From: Methylobacterium oryzae
GTDB taxonomy: Bacteria > Pseudomonadota > Alphaproteobacteria > Rhizobiales > Beijerinckiaceae
Direction of reading: 5' to 3'
DNA length: 64,000 nucleotides
NCBI RefSeq assembly: GCF_021398735.1
Contig: NZ_CP090349.1
Coordinates: 2,238,501 to 2,302,500 of the forward strand
Shown here: positions 36,900 through 45,284 of the stretch, piece after piece
Layout of the letters: every line of letters starts with the position of its first letter
Numbering within the stretch: the first letter of the stretch is position 1
Position numbers and translations under genes: made by a program
The notes under the pieces: generated by a model
What the model saw: only the letters and a program-made list of their open reading frames with translations
Databases searched by the model: none
What the model was told of the DNA's origin: nothing

Positions 36900-37433
36900 C
36901 GGGGGCTCAGGCCCCGGAGCGCGCGGTGCCGCTGCGCCGACGGGGGGCAGACCGAGAGTCGAGATCAGGACAACCCACGCTTCACCCCCCCTTACGCCCC
37001 GGATCGCCGACCGGCGCGGACCTCGGTCGAGCGGGGTTACCCCCTCAGCCGGCGGAAGCGCGACCGCAAACGTTCGACGGCGGACAAGTTTGCCGGATCT
37101 GCGGCCGGCGGCAAGACCACCGATATCGCCCGGACCCCGCGGACCGTCCTCCGCCCCGCGAGCCTAAAACCCTAATCGGTTGAAGTCGCAAGGCCGATGT
37201 TGTAAGGGACGCGCGTCCTCCCGGATCCGCCCTCGCGCGCTCGTCTTCTGGCGCGCCCGCCGGGCCGCCGGACGGACCGCCCTCGTCATCCGTATCGACG
37301 CGTCGGCAAACCGGGTCCCGCGGGACCGGTCGCCTCTCCCGAAAGACTCCGGGAAGGCCGCGGCGAACGGGGGCGCCTGCAACGCGAGCCGCCGACGCAA
37401 CGGGCCTCCGCCGGGGGCCGTTCAGGAGACAGA
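36900..37433 (+). promoter_or_regulatory. Long rpsA upstream region
   Basis: About 530 bases separate the regulator from rpsA with no supported gene. The first gene upstream is not cmk, the common partner of rpsA. A GGAGACAG ribosome binding site ends the region. It must hold the rpsA promoter and a long leader, where S1 autoregulation could act, but I could not assign promoter boxes with confidence. Confidence 0.45.
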
Positions 37434-39146
37434 ATGACCGCAGGTACCGCTCTGGGGCGTGGCCCGAGCCGCGAGGATTTCGCAGCCCTCCTCGAGGAGA
37501 GCTTCCTCGAACACGAGATCACCGAAGGCTCCGTCGTCAAGGGTCGCGTCGTCGCGATCGAGAAGGACGTGGCCGTCATCGACATCGGCGCCAAGACGGA
37601 AGGCCGTGTCGCGCTCAAGGAATTCACCGGTCCCGGCCGCGAGGGCGAGCTGAAGGTCGGCGACGAGGTCGAGGTCTACGTCGACCGGATCGAGAACGCG
37701 CTCGGCGAGGCCGTCATCTCGCGCGACAAGGCGCGCCGCGAGGAGAGCTGGGTCAAGCTTGAGAAGTCGTTCGAGAACAACGACCGCGTCACCGGCACGA
37801 TCTTCAACCAGGTCAAGGGCGGCTACACGGTCGACCTCGACGGCGCCGTGGCGTTCCTGCCGCGCTCGCAGGTCGACATCCGCCCGGTCCGCGACGTCAC
37901 CCCGCTGCTGGGCACCCCGCAGCCGTTCCAGATCCTCAAGATGGATCGCCGCCGCGGCAACATCGTCGTGTCGCGCCGGACCGTCCTCGAGGAGAGCCGC
38001 GCCGAGCAGCGCTCCGAGCTGGTGGCCAACCTCGAGGAAGGTCAGGTCATCGACGGCGTCGTCAAGAACATCACCGAGTACGGCGCGTTCGTCGACCTCG
38101 GCGGGATCGACGGCCTGCTGCACGTCACCGACATGGCGTGGCGCCGCGTGAACCACCCGTCCGAGGTGGTCACGATCGGCCAGACCGTGAAGGTCAAGAT
38201 CATCAAGATCAACCACGAGACGCACCGCATCTCGCTCGGCATCAAGCAGCTGCTCGCCGATCCGTGGGAGGGCATCGCCGCCCGCTACCCGGAGGGCGCC
38301 AAGCTCAAGGGCCGCGTGACCAACATCACCGATTACGGCGCCTTCGTGGAGCTGGAGCCGGGGATCGAGGGCCTGATCCACGTCTCCGAGATGAGCTGGA
38401 CCAAGAAGAACGTCCATCCGGGCAAGATCGTCTCCACCTCCCAGGAGGTCGAGGTTCAGATCCTGGAGGTCGATCCGGTCAAGCGCCGGATCTCGCTGGG
38501 CCTCAAGCAGACCCTGCAGAACCCCTGGGAGGCCTTCGCCGAGAAGCACCCGGTCGGTTCCGAGGTCGAGGGCGAGGTCAAGAACAAGACCGAGTTCGGC
38601 CTGTTCATCGGCCTCGAGGGCGACGTCGACGGCATGGTCCACCTGTCAGATCTCGACTGGAACCGTCCCGGCGAGCAGGTCATCGAGGAGTTCAAGAAGG
38701 GCGACATGGTCCGCGCCCAGGTTCTCGACGTCGACGTCGAGAAGGAGCGGATCTCGCTGGGCGTGAAGCAGCTCGGCGGTGACCCCTTCGCCGAGGCCGG
38801 CGAGATCAAGAAGGGTCAGATCGTCACCTGTGAGGTGGTCGAGGTGAAGGATGCCGGCGTCGAGGTGAAGATCGTCGACACCGACATGCAGACCTTCATC
38901 CGCCGGGCCGAACTCGCCCGCGACCGCGGCGACCAGCGCCCCGAGCGCTTCGCCACCGGCGAGAAGTTCGACGCCCGCGTCGTCCAGTTCGACCGGAAGG
39001 CCCGCCGCGTGCAGGTCTCGATCAAGGCCCTCGAGGTCGCCGAGGAGAAGGAGGCCATGGCCCAGTTCGGCTCTGCCGATTCGGGTGCCTCCCTCGGCGA
39101 CATCCTCGGCGCCGCCTTCAACAAGAAGCGCTCCGACGACGAGTGA
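37434..39146 (+). CDS. rpsA: 30S ribosomal protein S1
   Basis: The 570-residue protein brings mRNA to the 30S subunit and aids initiation on structured messages. Six S1 (OB-fold) repeats are visible, starting near residues 31, 117, 203, 288, 375 and 463. Typical cores are GRVVAIEKDVAVIDIGAKTEG, GVVKNITEYGAFVDLGGIDG and GRVTNITDYGAFVELEPGIEG. The acidic N terminus binds protein S2 in the family. Length is standard for alphaproteobacteria. The gene ends at a strong terminator before sppA. Confidence 0.97.
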   Translation: MTAGTALGRGPSREDFAALLEESFLEHEITEGSVVKGRVVAIEKDVAVIDIGAKTEGRVALKEFTGPGREGELKVGDEVEVYVDRIENALGEAVISRDKARREESWVKLEKSFENNDRVTGTIFNQVKGGYTVDLDGAVAFLPRSQVDIRPVRDVTPLLGTPQPFQILKMDRRRGNIVVSRRTVLEESRAEQRSELVANLEEGQVIDGVVKNITEYGAFVDLGGIDGLLHVTDMAWRRVNHPSEVVTIGQTVKVKIIKINHETHRISLGIKQLLADPWEGIAARYPEGAKLKGRVTNITDYGAFVELEPGIEGLIHVSEMSWTKKNVHPGKIVSTSQEVEVQILEVDPVKRRISLGLKQTLQNPWEAFAEKHPVGSEVEGEVKNKTEFGLFIGLEGDVDGMVHLSDLDWNRPGEQVIEEFKKGDMVRAQVLDVDVEKERISLGVKQLGGDPFAEAGEIKKGQIVTCEVVEVKDAGVEVKIVDTDMQTFIRRAELARDRGDQRPERFATGEKFDARVVQFDRKARRVQVSIKALEVAEEKEAMAQFGSADSGASLGDILGAAFNKKRSDDE

Positions 39147-39152
39147 GATACT

Positions 39153-39187
39153 GGCTCCGCCGCCCGGCCTGTCCGGGCGGCGGAGCC
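39153..39187 (+). other. Perfect 15-bp hairpin after rpsA stop
   Basis: GGCTCCGCCGCCCGG pairs fully with CCGGGCGGCGGAGCC around a CCTGT loop, seven bases after the stop. It has no U-tract. It may protect the rpsA message or act with the next hairpin. Confidence 0.75.
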
Positions 39188-39197
39188 GACGGTTGAG

Positions 39198-39235
39198 ACC
39201 CGCGCGGGACCCCGGTCCCGGGCGGGTTTTTCTTT
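39198..39235 (+). terminator. Intrinsic terminator of rpsA
   Basis: ACCCGCGCGGGACC and GGTCCCGGGCGGGT form a 14-bp stem with one mismatch, directly followed by TTTTTCTTT. Confidence 0.85.
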
Positions 39236-39488
39236 GGGCGCCGGCAATCCAAGGTTGCCAGGAGCGCGCGGCCGGTCCGGTCGTGCCGCCCGACGCGACA
39301 GCGACGGGCGGCCCCGTCATTTTCTTCGCGCGCCCCGTATCCAGGCCCGCGGAAAATGCTCTAGAACACCGGCCTCGCTCGGCTCGGGCCGGGCGAGCCG
39401 AAGGAAACCAAGGACTTGCCCGGCGCGGGGGTACGCCTCCCGCACCCCGTCGAGGGGCCGGTCGGGGTGCTTTAGGGGAAGCGACAGC

Positions 39489-40451
39489 ATGGCAGCCGAT
39501 GCCGAACTGCTGATTGACCGGCGGCGCCTGCGCCGCAGGTTGTCCCTCTGGCGCGTGCTCGGCGTCGGCGGCCTCATCGTGGCGGTCGGGGCCCTCGGGT
39601 ACCGGGTGCGGACGGGCGCGGACGGCGCCTTCGCGGTGCAGCCCCAGATCGCCCGCATCTCCGTCTCGGGCTTCATCGCCGGGAGCGAGGCCACCGCCAA
39701 GCTGATGAAGCGGGTCGGCGATTCGGACGCCGTGAAGGGCGTGATCGTCTCGATCAACTCGCCGGGCGGCACGACTACGGGCTCGGAGGAGATCTTCCGC
39801 AACCTCCGGGCGCTCGCCGCCAAGAAGCCGATCGTGGCCTTCGTGGACGGCACCGCCGCGTCCGGCGCCTACATCACCGCGATCGCGGCCGATCACATCG
39901 TCGCGCGCGAGACCAGCCTGGTCGGCTCGATCGGCGTGCTGTTCCAGTACCCCGACTTCTCGGGTCTGCTGGACAAGGTCGGCGTCAAGGTCGAGTCGGT
40001 GAAGTCGTCGCCGCTCAAGGCCGAGCCCTCGGGCTTCACCCCGACCTCGCCGGAGGCGCGCGCCGCGCTGGCCTCCGTGGTGGGCGACACCTACGCGTGG
40101 TTCAAGGGCCTCGTCGCGGAGCGCCGCGGCATGGATCCGGCCCAGCTCAGCACCGTCTCGGACGGACGGGTGTTCAGCGGGCGCCAGAGCGTGCCGCTGA
40201 AGCTCGTCGACGAGCTCGGCGGCGAGCGGCAGGCGGTGGCGTGGCTGGAGAGCGCCCGCGGCGTCCAGACGAACCTGCCGATCAAGGACTGGAAGCCTGC
40301 CTCGGAGAGCCGGTTCTCCCTGTGGTCGGCCGCCGGGATCGGCGCCGACCTCCTCGGCCTGGAAGGCCTGGCGGCGCGGCTGCGATCCGTCGGCGCCGAG
40401 GCCGAGGCCGCCCGAGGCGGGATGCTCGCCCTCTGGCGCCCGGAACCCTGA
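39489..40451 (+). CDS. sppA: Signal peptide peptidase SppA
   Basis: The 320-residue inner-membrane serine protease degrades cleaved signal peptides. One TM segment spans about 20-38 ([19 protein letters not shown]), with the catalytic domain in the periplasm. The nucleophile is Ser125 in GTAASGAYI and the general base Lys177 in [11 protein letters not shown]. Oxyanion loop SINSPGG lies near 88-94. It is the short, single-domain form. The GGGGAAG site supports the ATG at 39489. It leads the sppA-ihfB-lapA-like run after the rpsA terminator. Confidence 0.92.
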   Translation: MAADAELLIDRRRLRRRLSLWRVLGVGGLIVAVGALGYRVRTGADGAFAVQPQIARISVSGFIAGSEATAKLMKRVGDSDAVKGVIVSINSPGGTTTGSEEIFRNLRALAAKKPIVAFVDGTAASGAYITAIAADHIVARETSLVGSIGVLFQYPDFSGLLDKVGVKVESVKSSPLKAEPSGFTPTSPEARAALASVVGDTYAWFKGLVAERRGMDPAQLSTVSDGRVFSGRQSVPLKLVDELGGERQAVAWLESARGVQTNLPIKDWKPASESRFSLWSAAGIGADLLGLEGLAARLRSVGAEAEAARGGMLALWRPEP

Positions 40452-40501
40452 ACGACCGCCGCCGCGCAGCCCGCCCCGATCCCGCGAGAAGATCCCACGC
40501 C

Positions 40502-40813
40502 ATGATCAAGTCGGAGCTCGTCCTCAAGATCGCCGAGCAGAACCCGCATCTCTACCAGCGCGACGTGGAGATCCTGGTCAACGCGATCCTCGACACCATT
40601 TCCGACGCGCTGGCCCGCGGCGACCGGGTCGAGCTGCGCGGCTTCGGCGCTTTCTCGGTCAAGCGCCGGGAGGCGCGCCGGGGACGCAACCCGCGCACGG
40701 GTGCCGCCGTTGCCGTGTCCGAGAAGGCGATCCCCGTGTTCAAGACCGGCAAGGAGATGCGCCAGCGCCTGAACGCCGCCGGGATCGGCGAGAATGCCTC
40801 GGCCGCCGAGTAG
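40502..40813 (+). CDS. ihfB: Integration host factor beta subunit
   Basis: The 103-residue DNA-bending protein pairs with IHF alpha. The N-terminal helices ([28 protein letters not shown]) form the dimer body. The beta arm contains [24 protein letters not shown], with the DNA-intercalating Pro in RNPRTG. Fifty bases separate it from sppA, in the usual rpsA-sppA-ihfB neighbourhood. Confidence 0.95.
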   Translation: MIKSELVLKIAEQNPHLYQRDVEILVNAILDTISDALARGDRVELRGFGAFSVKRREARRGRNPRTGAAVAVSEKAIPVFKTGKEMRQRLNAAGIGENASAAE

Positions 40814-40822
40814 GAAGGACCT

Positions 40823-41200
40823 GTGAGCGCGATGATCCGTTTCCTGAAGAGCCTCGTGCTGCTGCCGATCGCCGCCCTGGTGATCCTCCTGGCGGTGGCC
40901 AATCGCGCGCCGGTGCGGCTCTCCTTCGATCCGTTCAACGTGGACGCGCCGGTCTTCAGCGTCGATCTCCCGCTCTACGCGATCCTGTTCGGCGCGGTGG
41001 CCCTGGGCATCGTGGTGGGCGGCATCTTCACGTGGCTCGGCCAGGGCAAGACCCGCGCGCGGGCGCGCTATCACCGCCGCGAGGCCGTCCGGCACGAGCG
41101 CGAGGCGACCCGCCTGCGGGCCTACGCGCCGGAGACCGAGACCTCGGGCGTCTACACGGTCCCGAATACCGGCCGGACGGCCCTGCCGGCCCCGCGCTGA
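40823..41200 (+). CDS. LapA-domain membrane protein
   Basis: The 125-residue protein starts at GTG 40823, or ATG 40832, after AGGAAGG. Two TM segments (LVLLPIAALVILLAVANR and LYAILFGAVALGIVVGGIFTWLG) are followed by a basic helical tail (RARARYHRREAVRHEREATRL). This is the LapA/YciS type, which in E. coli helps assemble lipopolysaccharide and control LpxC turnover. It follows ihfB by ten bases. Confidence 0.85.
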   Translation: MSAMIRFLKSLVLLPIAALVILLAVANRAPVRLSFDPFNVDAPVFSVDLPLYAILFGAVALGIVVGGIFTWLGQGKTRARARYHRREAVRHEREATRLRAYAPETETSGVYTVPNTGRTALPAPR

Positions 41201-41210
41201 GGCGGCCCCC

Positions 41211-41870
41211 TCAGCGCCGGCCGCGCGCGGCCGCCACGAAGGCCGCGATCTTCGCCGGATCCTTCACCCCGGGCGCCGTCTCGACACCCGACGAGACGTC
41301 GACGGCGCCGATCCCCGTGCGGGCGAGGGCGTCGGCCACGTTTCCGGCATCCAGTCCGCCCGACAGCATGGTCCCGGGCGGGAGCGCGGCGCCGCGCAGG
41401 ATCTCCCAATCGAAGCGCCGGCCGTTGCCGCCCGGCAGGGCGGCGTCCGGCGGCGCCTTGGCGTCCAGCAGGATCCGGTCGGCGACCGCCGCGTAGGCCG
41501 GCAGGGCCGCGAGATCCGCCGACGTCGCGATGCCGAGCGCCTTCATCACCGGCCGCCCGGTCCGGGCACGGATCGCCGCGACGCGCTCCGGGCTCTCCCG
41601 GCCGTGGAGCTGGACGAGATCCGGATCCACCGCCTCGACGGACGCGGCGAGAAGCGCGTCGTCCGGATCGACGAGCAGGATGACCCGCTCGGCCCGGCCG
41701 CGGGCCAGAGCGGACAGCGCGGCGGCCCCCGCCAGCGCCACGTGCCGGGGACTGCGGGGGAAGTGCACGAGGCCGATCCAGTCCGCCCCGGCCTCCAGAG
41801 CGGCGGTCAGGGTCGCTTCGGTGCTGAGCCCGCAGATCTTCACGCGGGTCGGGGGCGGGGAGGAGGCCAT
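41211..41870 (-). CDS. trpF: Phosphoribosylanthranilate isomerase
   Basis: The 219-residue TIM-barrel enzyme performs the Amadori rearrangement in tryptophan synthesis. It begins VKICGLSTE with the catalytic Cys, has FPRSPRHV near 45, LVQLHGRESPE near 90, the catalytic Asp strand RILLDAKAPP near 133, and the phosphate site MLSGGLDAGNV and VDVSSGVE. An AGGAGG site precedes the ATG. It faces the LapA-domain gene with ten bases between stops. trpB and trpA are not adjacent. Confidence 0.95.
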   Translation of the reverse strand: MASSPPPTRVKICGLSTEATLTAALEAGADWIGLVHFPRSPRHVALAGAAALSALARGRAERVILLVDPDDALLAASVEAVDPDLVQLHGRESPERVAAIRARTGRPVMKALGIATSADLAALPAYAAVADRILLDAKAPPDAALPGGNGRRFDWEILRGAALPPGTMLSGGLDAGNVADALARTGIGAVDVSSGVETAPGVKDPAKIAAFVAAARGRR

Positions 41871-41983
41871 CGGCCTCCTATAGCCGATCCCGCACCGACG
41901 AGCAGGCCCGCGGCGCGCCGAGCGGTCATACCGGTCGCGCCCGCACCGCCCACCCGGCAGTGCCGGCCGGCAGGGCCGCTCGC

Positions 41984-43090
41984 CTAGTACAGGGCCGGCA
42001 CGTAGACGTTCGGGATCGGGAAGCCGCTGAAGACGAGCTTGCCGTCGACGAGCCGCAGCGGCGGGAGCGCCTTCAGCGGCGTCCCGTCGGCCGGCGCGTC
42101 GGGGCCGGGGCGCTGGGCCAGCCCCAGGAGCCCGCCGACCAGCTGGCCCACCAGCGCGCCCCGGTCCGAGCCGAAGCGCTGGCCGACGATGCTGCCGACC
42201 AGCGCGTCGACGCCGGCCGCCCGCAGGTCGATCTGCCCGGCGGGCCGGTGGGCGGCGTCGAGGGCGAGGCTGCCCTTCGCCTGGACGCGCTGCGGGCCCT
42301 TGGCGAGCGACAGGGCCGTCAGGTCCAGGGCACCGCCGGCCTGACGCCAGCGCTCCAGCTCGCGCGCCACCGTCCCGGTGCGCAGCACGGTCGCCTGCGT
42401 CAGGGTCGCGTCCAGGGCGAGGTCGGCCGGATCCTGCGTTCCGGTTACCGCGTCGAGCTGCGGAACCGCCGCCTGGTTCAGGCGCAGGCTGACATCCACG
42501 GCGCCGTCGGAGTCGAAGCGGCCCGGGCTCGGCCGGGCATGCAGCTCGAGGTGCCGCCCCGAGACCGCGATCGGGCCGGGCTCGGCGCCCGTCACGGTGA
42601 TGTCGGGCTTGTCGACGACCAGGGACGCGCGGCTGAAGCCCCCCGCGGCGCCGTGGAAGCTGCCCTGGAGCGCGGTCCAGGACGCGTCGCCGGTCAGCGG
42701 GCCCTGCTCGACGTGGAAGGGGCCCGCGCTCTCGAAGACGACCAGGCGGGGCTGGTAGATCTGCGCCACCGCTGTGCTCGGGCCGAGCCGGAAGCGCCCG
42801 TCGGCGCGCTCGAGGGTCACGGCGCTGCAGCGCAGTTCCAGGCGGAACGGGTAGCCGCCGAGGGATCGGTCCGCGCAGGTCCAGGTGCGTCCGGCGGTCG
42901 CCTCGCGGGCGATCCAGCCGTCGATCTCGCTGGCCGCGCGCTCCCGCATCCACAGCCAGCCGGCCGACCAGCCCACGACCACGAGTGCGAGCAGGATGTA
43001 GGGCAGGAACAGCCCCCGCCGGGATCGCCGCGCGCCCCGTACCGGAGCTGTCTCAGCGGCACCCTCCGGCCGCGTCCGATCCTGCACCAT
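41984..43090 (-). CDS. DUF2125-like membrane-anchored protein
   Basis: The 368-residue protein has one N-terminal TM segment at about 22-42 (LFLPYILLALVVVGWSAGW) after a basic stretch, so most of it is periplasmic. The rest is beta-rich (CADRSLGGYPFRLELRCSAV, RLGPSTAVAQIYQPRLVVFES) and resembles the DUF2125 family of alphaproteobacteria, of unknown role. The end reads FPIPNVYVPALY. It lies next to trpF on the same strand, 113 bases upstream. Family assignment rests on pattern memory. Confidence 0.75.
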   Translation of the reverse strand: MVQDRTRPEGAAETAPVRGARRSRRGLFLPYILLALVVVGWSAGWLWMRERAASEIDGWIAREATAGRTWTCADRSLGGYPFRLELRCSAVTLERADGRFRLGPSTAVAQIYQPRLVVFESAGPFHVEQGPLTGDASWTALQGSFHGAAGGFSRASLVVDKPDITVTGAEPGPIAVSGRHLELHARPSPGRFDSDGAVDVSLRLNQAAVPQLDAVTGTQDPADLALDATLTQATVLRTGTVARELERWRQAGGALDLTALSLAKGPQRVQAKGSLALDAAHRPAGQIDLRAAGVDALVGSIVGQRFGSDRGALVGQLVGGLLGLAQRPGPDAPADGTPLKALPPLRLVDGKLVFSGFPIPNVYVPALY

Positions 43091-43226
43091 GCGTTCCGCT
43101 CCCCGACCCGTCCCCGCGGGGACATCGTGACCCCGGCTTGTGGCCACGCAAGGGGCGAAACTGGGGCAGCACCGCCACGGGTCGACCGCCGCGGACGCGA
43201 TCCGTCCGCGCGCGGCGCGTTCCCGG

Positions 43227-43673
43227 TCAGACCTGCGCCGGCTCGACGGTGTCGACCTGCAGATCCTCGACGATCGCCGTCCGCTCGGCCTCGTTCTCGG
43301 CGAGGCGGTGGACGTGCATCTCGGTGGCGCCCCGGCGGCGGACACGGTCGAGCCAGGTCCGGCGCAGGTGGTCGCGCGGGCTCTCGCTGGAACTCGCCAC
43401 CGAGACCATCTCGGCGATGCCGGCGTTGTCCCGGCGGACGGCGATCACCACGGCCTGCGCCATCTCGTCGAGGTCGAAGCCGCCGGCCGGGTGGACACCG
43501 ACCACGTAGCGCCGGCCGGAGCGGCCGCGCCAGGCCGAGAGCGGGAGCGCGGGGGAGCCGCGCAGACCCGCGGTCGTCTTGAGGCGTTCTTCACGCACAT
43601 CCTGCCTCCGGGTGCGATCGTCCTTCAGGTCGCGGAGCGCGGCCGACCAGGACAGGGCTCTTCTGTTCGCCAT
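43227..43673 (-). CDS. Probable SOS-regulated protein, unknown
   Basis: The 148-residue protein is not recognised. It is basic at the front (SAALRDLKDDRTRRQDVREERL), then has a compact middle (SGRRYVVGVHPAGGFDLDEMAQAVVIAVRRDNAG) and a charged end (DHLRRTWLDRVRRRGATEMHVHRLAENEAERTAIVEDL). No membrane segment is seen. The ATG lies inside a GTTC-N7-GTTC SOS box, and a -35/-10 pair with 17-base spacing sits just upstream. There is no ribosome binding site, so the message is probably leaderless or nearly so. A role in DNA damage response is inferred from this control alone. Confidence 0.7.
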   Translation of the reverse strand: MANRRALSWSAALRDLKDDRTRRQDVREERLKTTAGLRGSPALPLSAWRGRSGRRYVVGVHPAGGFDLDEMAQAVVIAVRRDNAGIAEMVSVASSSESPRDHLRRTWLDRVRRRGATEMHVHRLAENEAERTAIVEDLQVDTVEPAQV

Positions 43674-43679
43674 TTGTTC
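43665..43679 (-). promoter_or_regulatory. SOS box (LexA site)
   Basis: GTTCGCCATTTGTTC is an exact match to the alphaproteobacterial LexA consensus GTTC-N7-GTTC. It overlaps the start codon of the 148-residue gene and the expected transcription start. Confidence 0.8.
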
Positions 43680-43681
43680 TA

Positions 43682-43710
43682 ACCTAACGCGCGATATCCA
43701 CAGGCGTCAA
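43682..43710 (-). promoter_or_regulatory. Sigma-70-type promoter of SOS gene
   Basis: On the minus strand TTGACG (43705-43710) is followed after 17 bases by TTAGGT (43682-43687). Transcription would begin within a few bases of the ATG at 43673. The -10 match is weak. Confidence 0.5.
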
Positions 43711-43805
43711 GGGCGACGTTCCTAGAGCGAGATGTGGCGACGATGCCCGTTATCCACAAGCCGCCGGGCGCCGGTCCGACGCGGAAAACCGCGCTCGCGA
43801 ACGGC

Positions 43806-44585
43806 TCAGCGTCGGGCGTCTGCGGCGGCCGGCGCCTCGTCGGCCGGCACGGCGTGCCCCTCGGCTGCGAGGCCCTGGAGGCCGCCCTCGACGAGGGCGT
43901 TCGAGGCCGTCTCGAGCCGCTCCTGGGCCAGCGCCTGGAACTCCTGGCGGGGCAGGCCCGGCGGGATGGGCGGCAGGAACTCGATCACCGCCCGGCCCGG
44001 CCGGCGCACGAGGCTGTTGCGCGACCAGAACAGGCCGGTGTTCAGCGCCACGGGCAGGCAAGGCACGTTCAGGGCGGTGTAGAGGTGCGAGAGCCCCTGC
44101 TTGTAGGCGGGCGGCGCCCCGACCGGACGCCGGGTGCCCTCGGGGAAGATGATGAGCTGGCGGCCGTCCCGGATCGCCGCGCCGGCGGCGGCGTTCATCA
44201 GGCTCATGGCCCGGCTGCCCTTCGACCGGTCGATCGCCACCATGCCGCTGCGCGACAGGTACCAGCCGATCAGCGGGATAAGCAGCAGCTCCTTCTTCAG
44301 GATGTAGGCGAAGTTCGGCAGCACCGTGCAGAGGGCCAGCGTCTCCAGGGCCGACTGGTGCTTGGCGGCCACCAGCAGGGGGCCGGCCGGGATGTTCTCC
44401 AGCCCGCGGAACTCGACCCGCGTTCCCGCGACGACCCGCAGGAGCCACAGGGTGATCCGCCCCCAGGCGCGGGCGAGCCGCAGCACCGACCGGCCGGAGA
44501 CCAGCATGGGCAGGCCGGCGAAGGCCAGGACCGTCGTGACGGCGTAGAAGCAGATGTTGAAGGCGAGAGAGCGGAGGGTGAGCAT
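43806..44585 (-). CDS. plsC: 1-acyl-sn-glycerol-3-phosphate acyltransferase
   Basis: The 259-residue membrane enzyme acylates lysophosphatidate to phosphatidate. A hydrophobic N terminus (SLAFNICFYAVTTVLAFAGLPML) anchors it. The acyltransferase motif is KHQSALETL, an HX4E version of HX4D that is usual in alphaproteobacteria. Further motifs are MVAIDRSKGS and FPEGTRRPVG, then VPCLPVALNTGLFW. The ATG at 44585 directly precedes the hydrophobic segment. Same strand as the SOS-controlled gene, but separated from it by about 130 bases. Confidence 0.88.
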   Translation of the reverse strand: MLTLRSLAFNICFYAVTTVLAFAGLPMLVSGRSVLRLARAWGRITLWLLRVVAGTRVEFRGLENIPAGPLLVAAKHQSALETLALCTVLPNFAYILKKELLLIPLIGWYLSRSGMVAIDRSKGSRAMSLMNAAAGAAIRDGRQLIIFPEGTRRPVGAPPAYKQGLSHLYTALNVPCLPVALNTGLFWSRNSLVRRPGRAVIEFLPPIPPGLPRQEFQALAQERLETASNALVEGGLQGLAAEGHAVPADEAPAAADARR

Positions 44586-44659
44586 CGGGAACCGTGTCGT
44601 GGCGGCTCCCCTGTAGCGCGCCCGCGTGTCCGCGGCCAAGGGCGACGTGCCGGGCGGCG

Positions 44660-45175
44660 TCAGGTCCCCTCGGGGCGATGCCCGTCCCGGACGAGCCCCG
44701 CGCCGCGCCCGGCGACCAGCCAGTAGACCAGGCCGGCGCTGGCACCGACCGCGAACAGGATCAGCGTCAGGCGCGCCTCGCCCGCGAGGAGGGCGGCGTC
44801 GCGGGCGCCGCCGGACCGGAGCGCGCCGCGCGTCAGCCAGGGGAGGGCGGCGGTGAGCAGCCCGCAGCCGGCGCCGTACCACAGCAGGCCGCGGCGCCCG
44901 AGGATCTCACCGCCGAAGCCGATCACGGCCGGGGGTACGAACAGCAGCGCGAACAGCGCCTTGGCGAGGCCGGCGAGGAGCAGGGCGAGCCCCTCCGGCG
45001 GCAGCCCGGCCGAGAGGTCCGGCAGGGCCATGTCGAGTCCGGCGAGCGCCCCGCCGGACAGCCAGGCCTGCGCGGCCGGGTCGACGAGCAGCGCCAGGAC
45101 CAGGACCGCGAGACCCGTGGGGACAGCGAGCAGGAGGGCGAAGGCCCCTAGAATCAGGCGACCGAGGGCGTGCAT
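44660..45175 (-). CDS. Integral membrane protein, unknown
   Basis: The 171-residue product has four hydrophobic segments: about 6-30 (LILGAFALLLAVPTGLAVLVLALL), 66-88, 97-115 and 138-158. Charged residues are sparse. No family is recognised. It is upstream of plsC on the same strand, with a 74-base gap. Confidence 0.6.
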   Translation of the reverse strand: MHALGRLILGAFALLLAVPTGLAVLVLALLVDPAAQAWLSGGALAGLDMALPDLSAGLPPEGLALLLAGLAKALFALLFVPPAVIGFGGEILGRRGLLWYGAGCGLLTAALPWLTRGALRSGGARDAALLAGEARLTLILFAVGASAGLVYWLVAGRGAGLVRDGHRPEGT

Positions 45176-45284
45176 GCCGCGAGCCTCTACACCGGGTGCC
45201 CCCGCCCGTCGCGCGGAAGCCGCGCCCGATCCTCGCGGATCCGGCGCGGCTTCCATCGTTCCGCGGCCCGGGGGGCGTATGCCG

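Larger units (their letters stand above)
39147..39488. other. rpsA-sppA intergenic region
   Basis: This stretch holds two adjacent hairpins after rpsA and then about 250 bases with no gene, which should include the sppA promoter. Confidence 0.45.
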
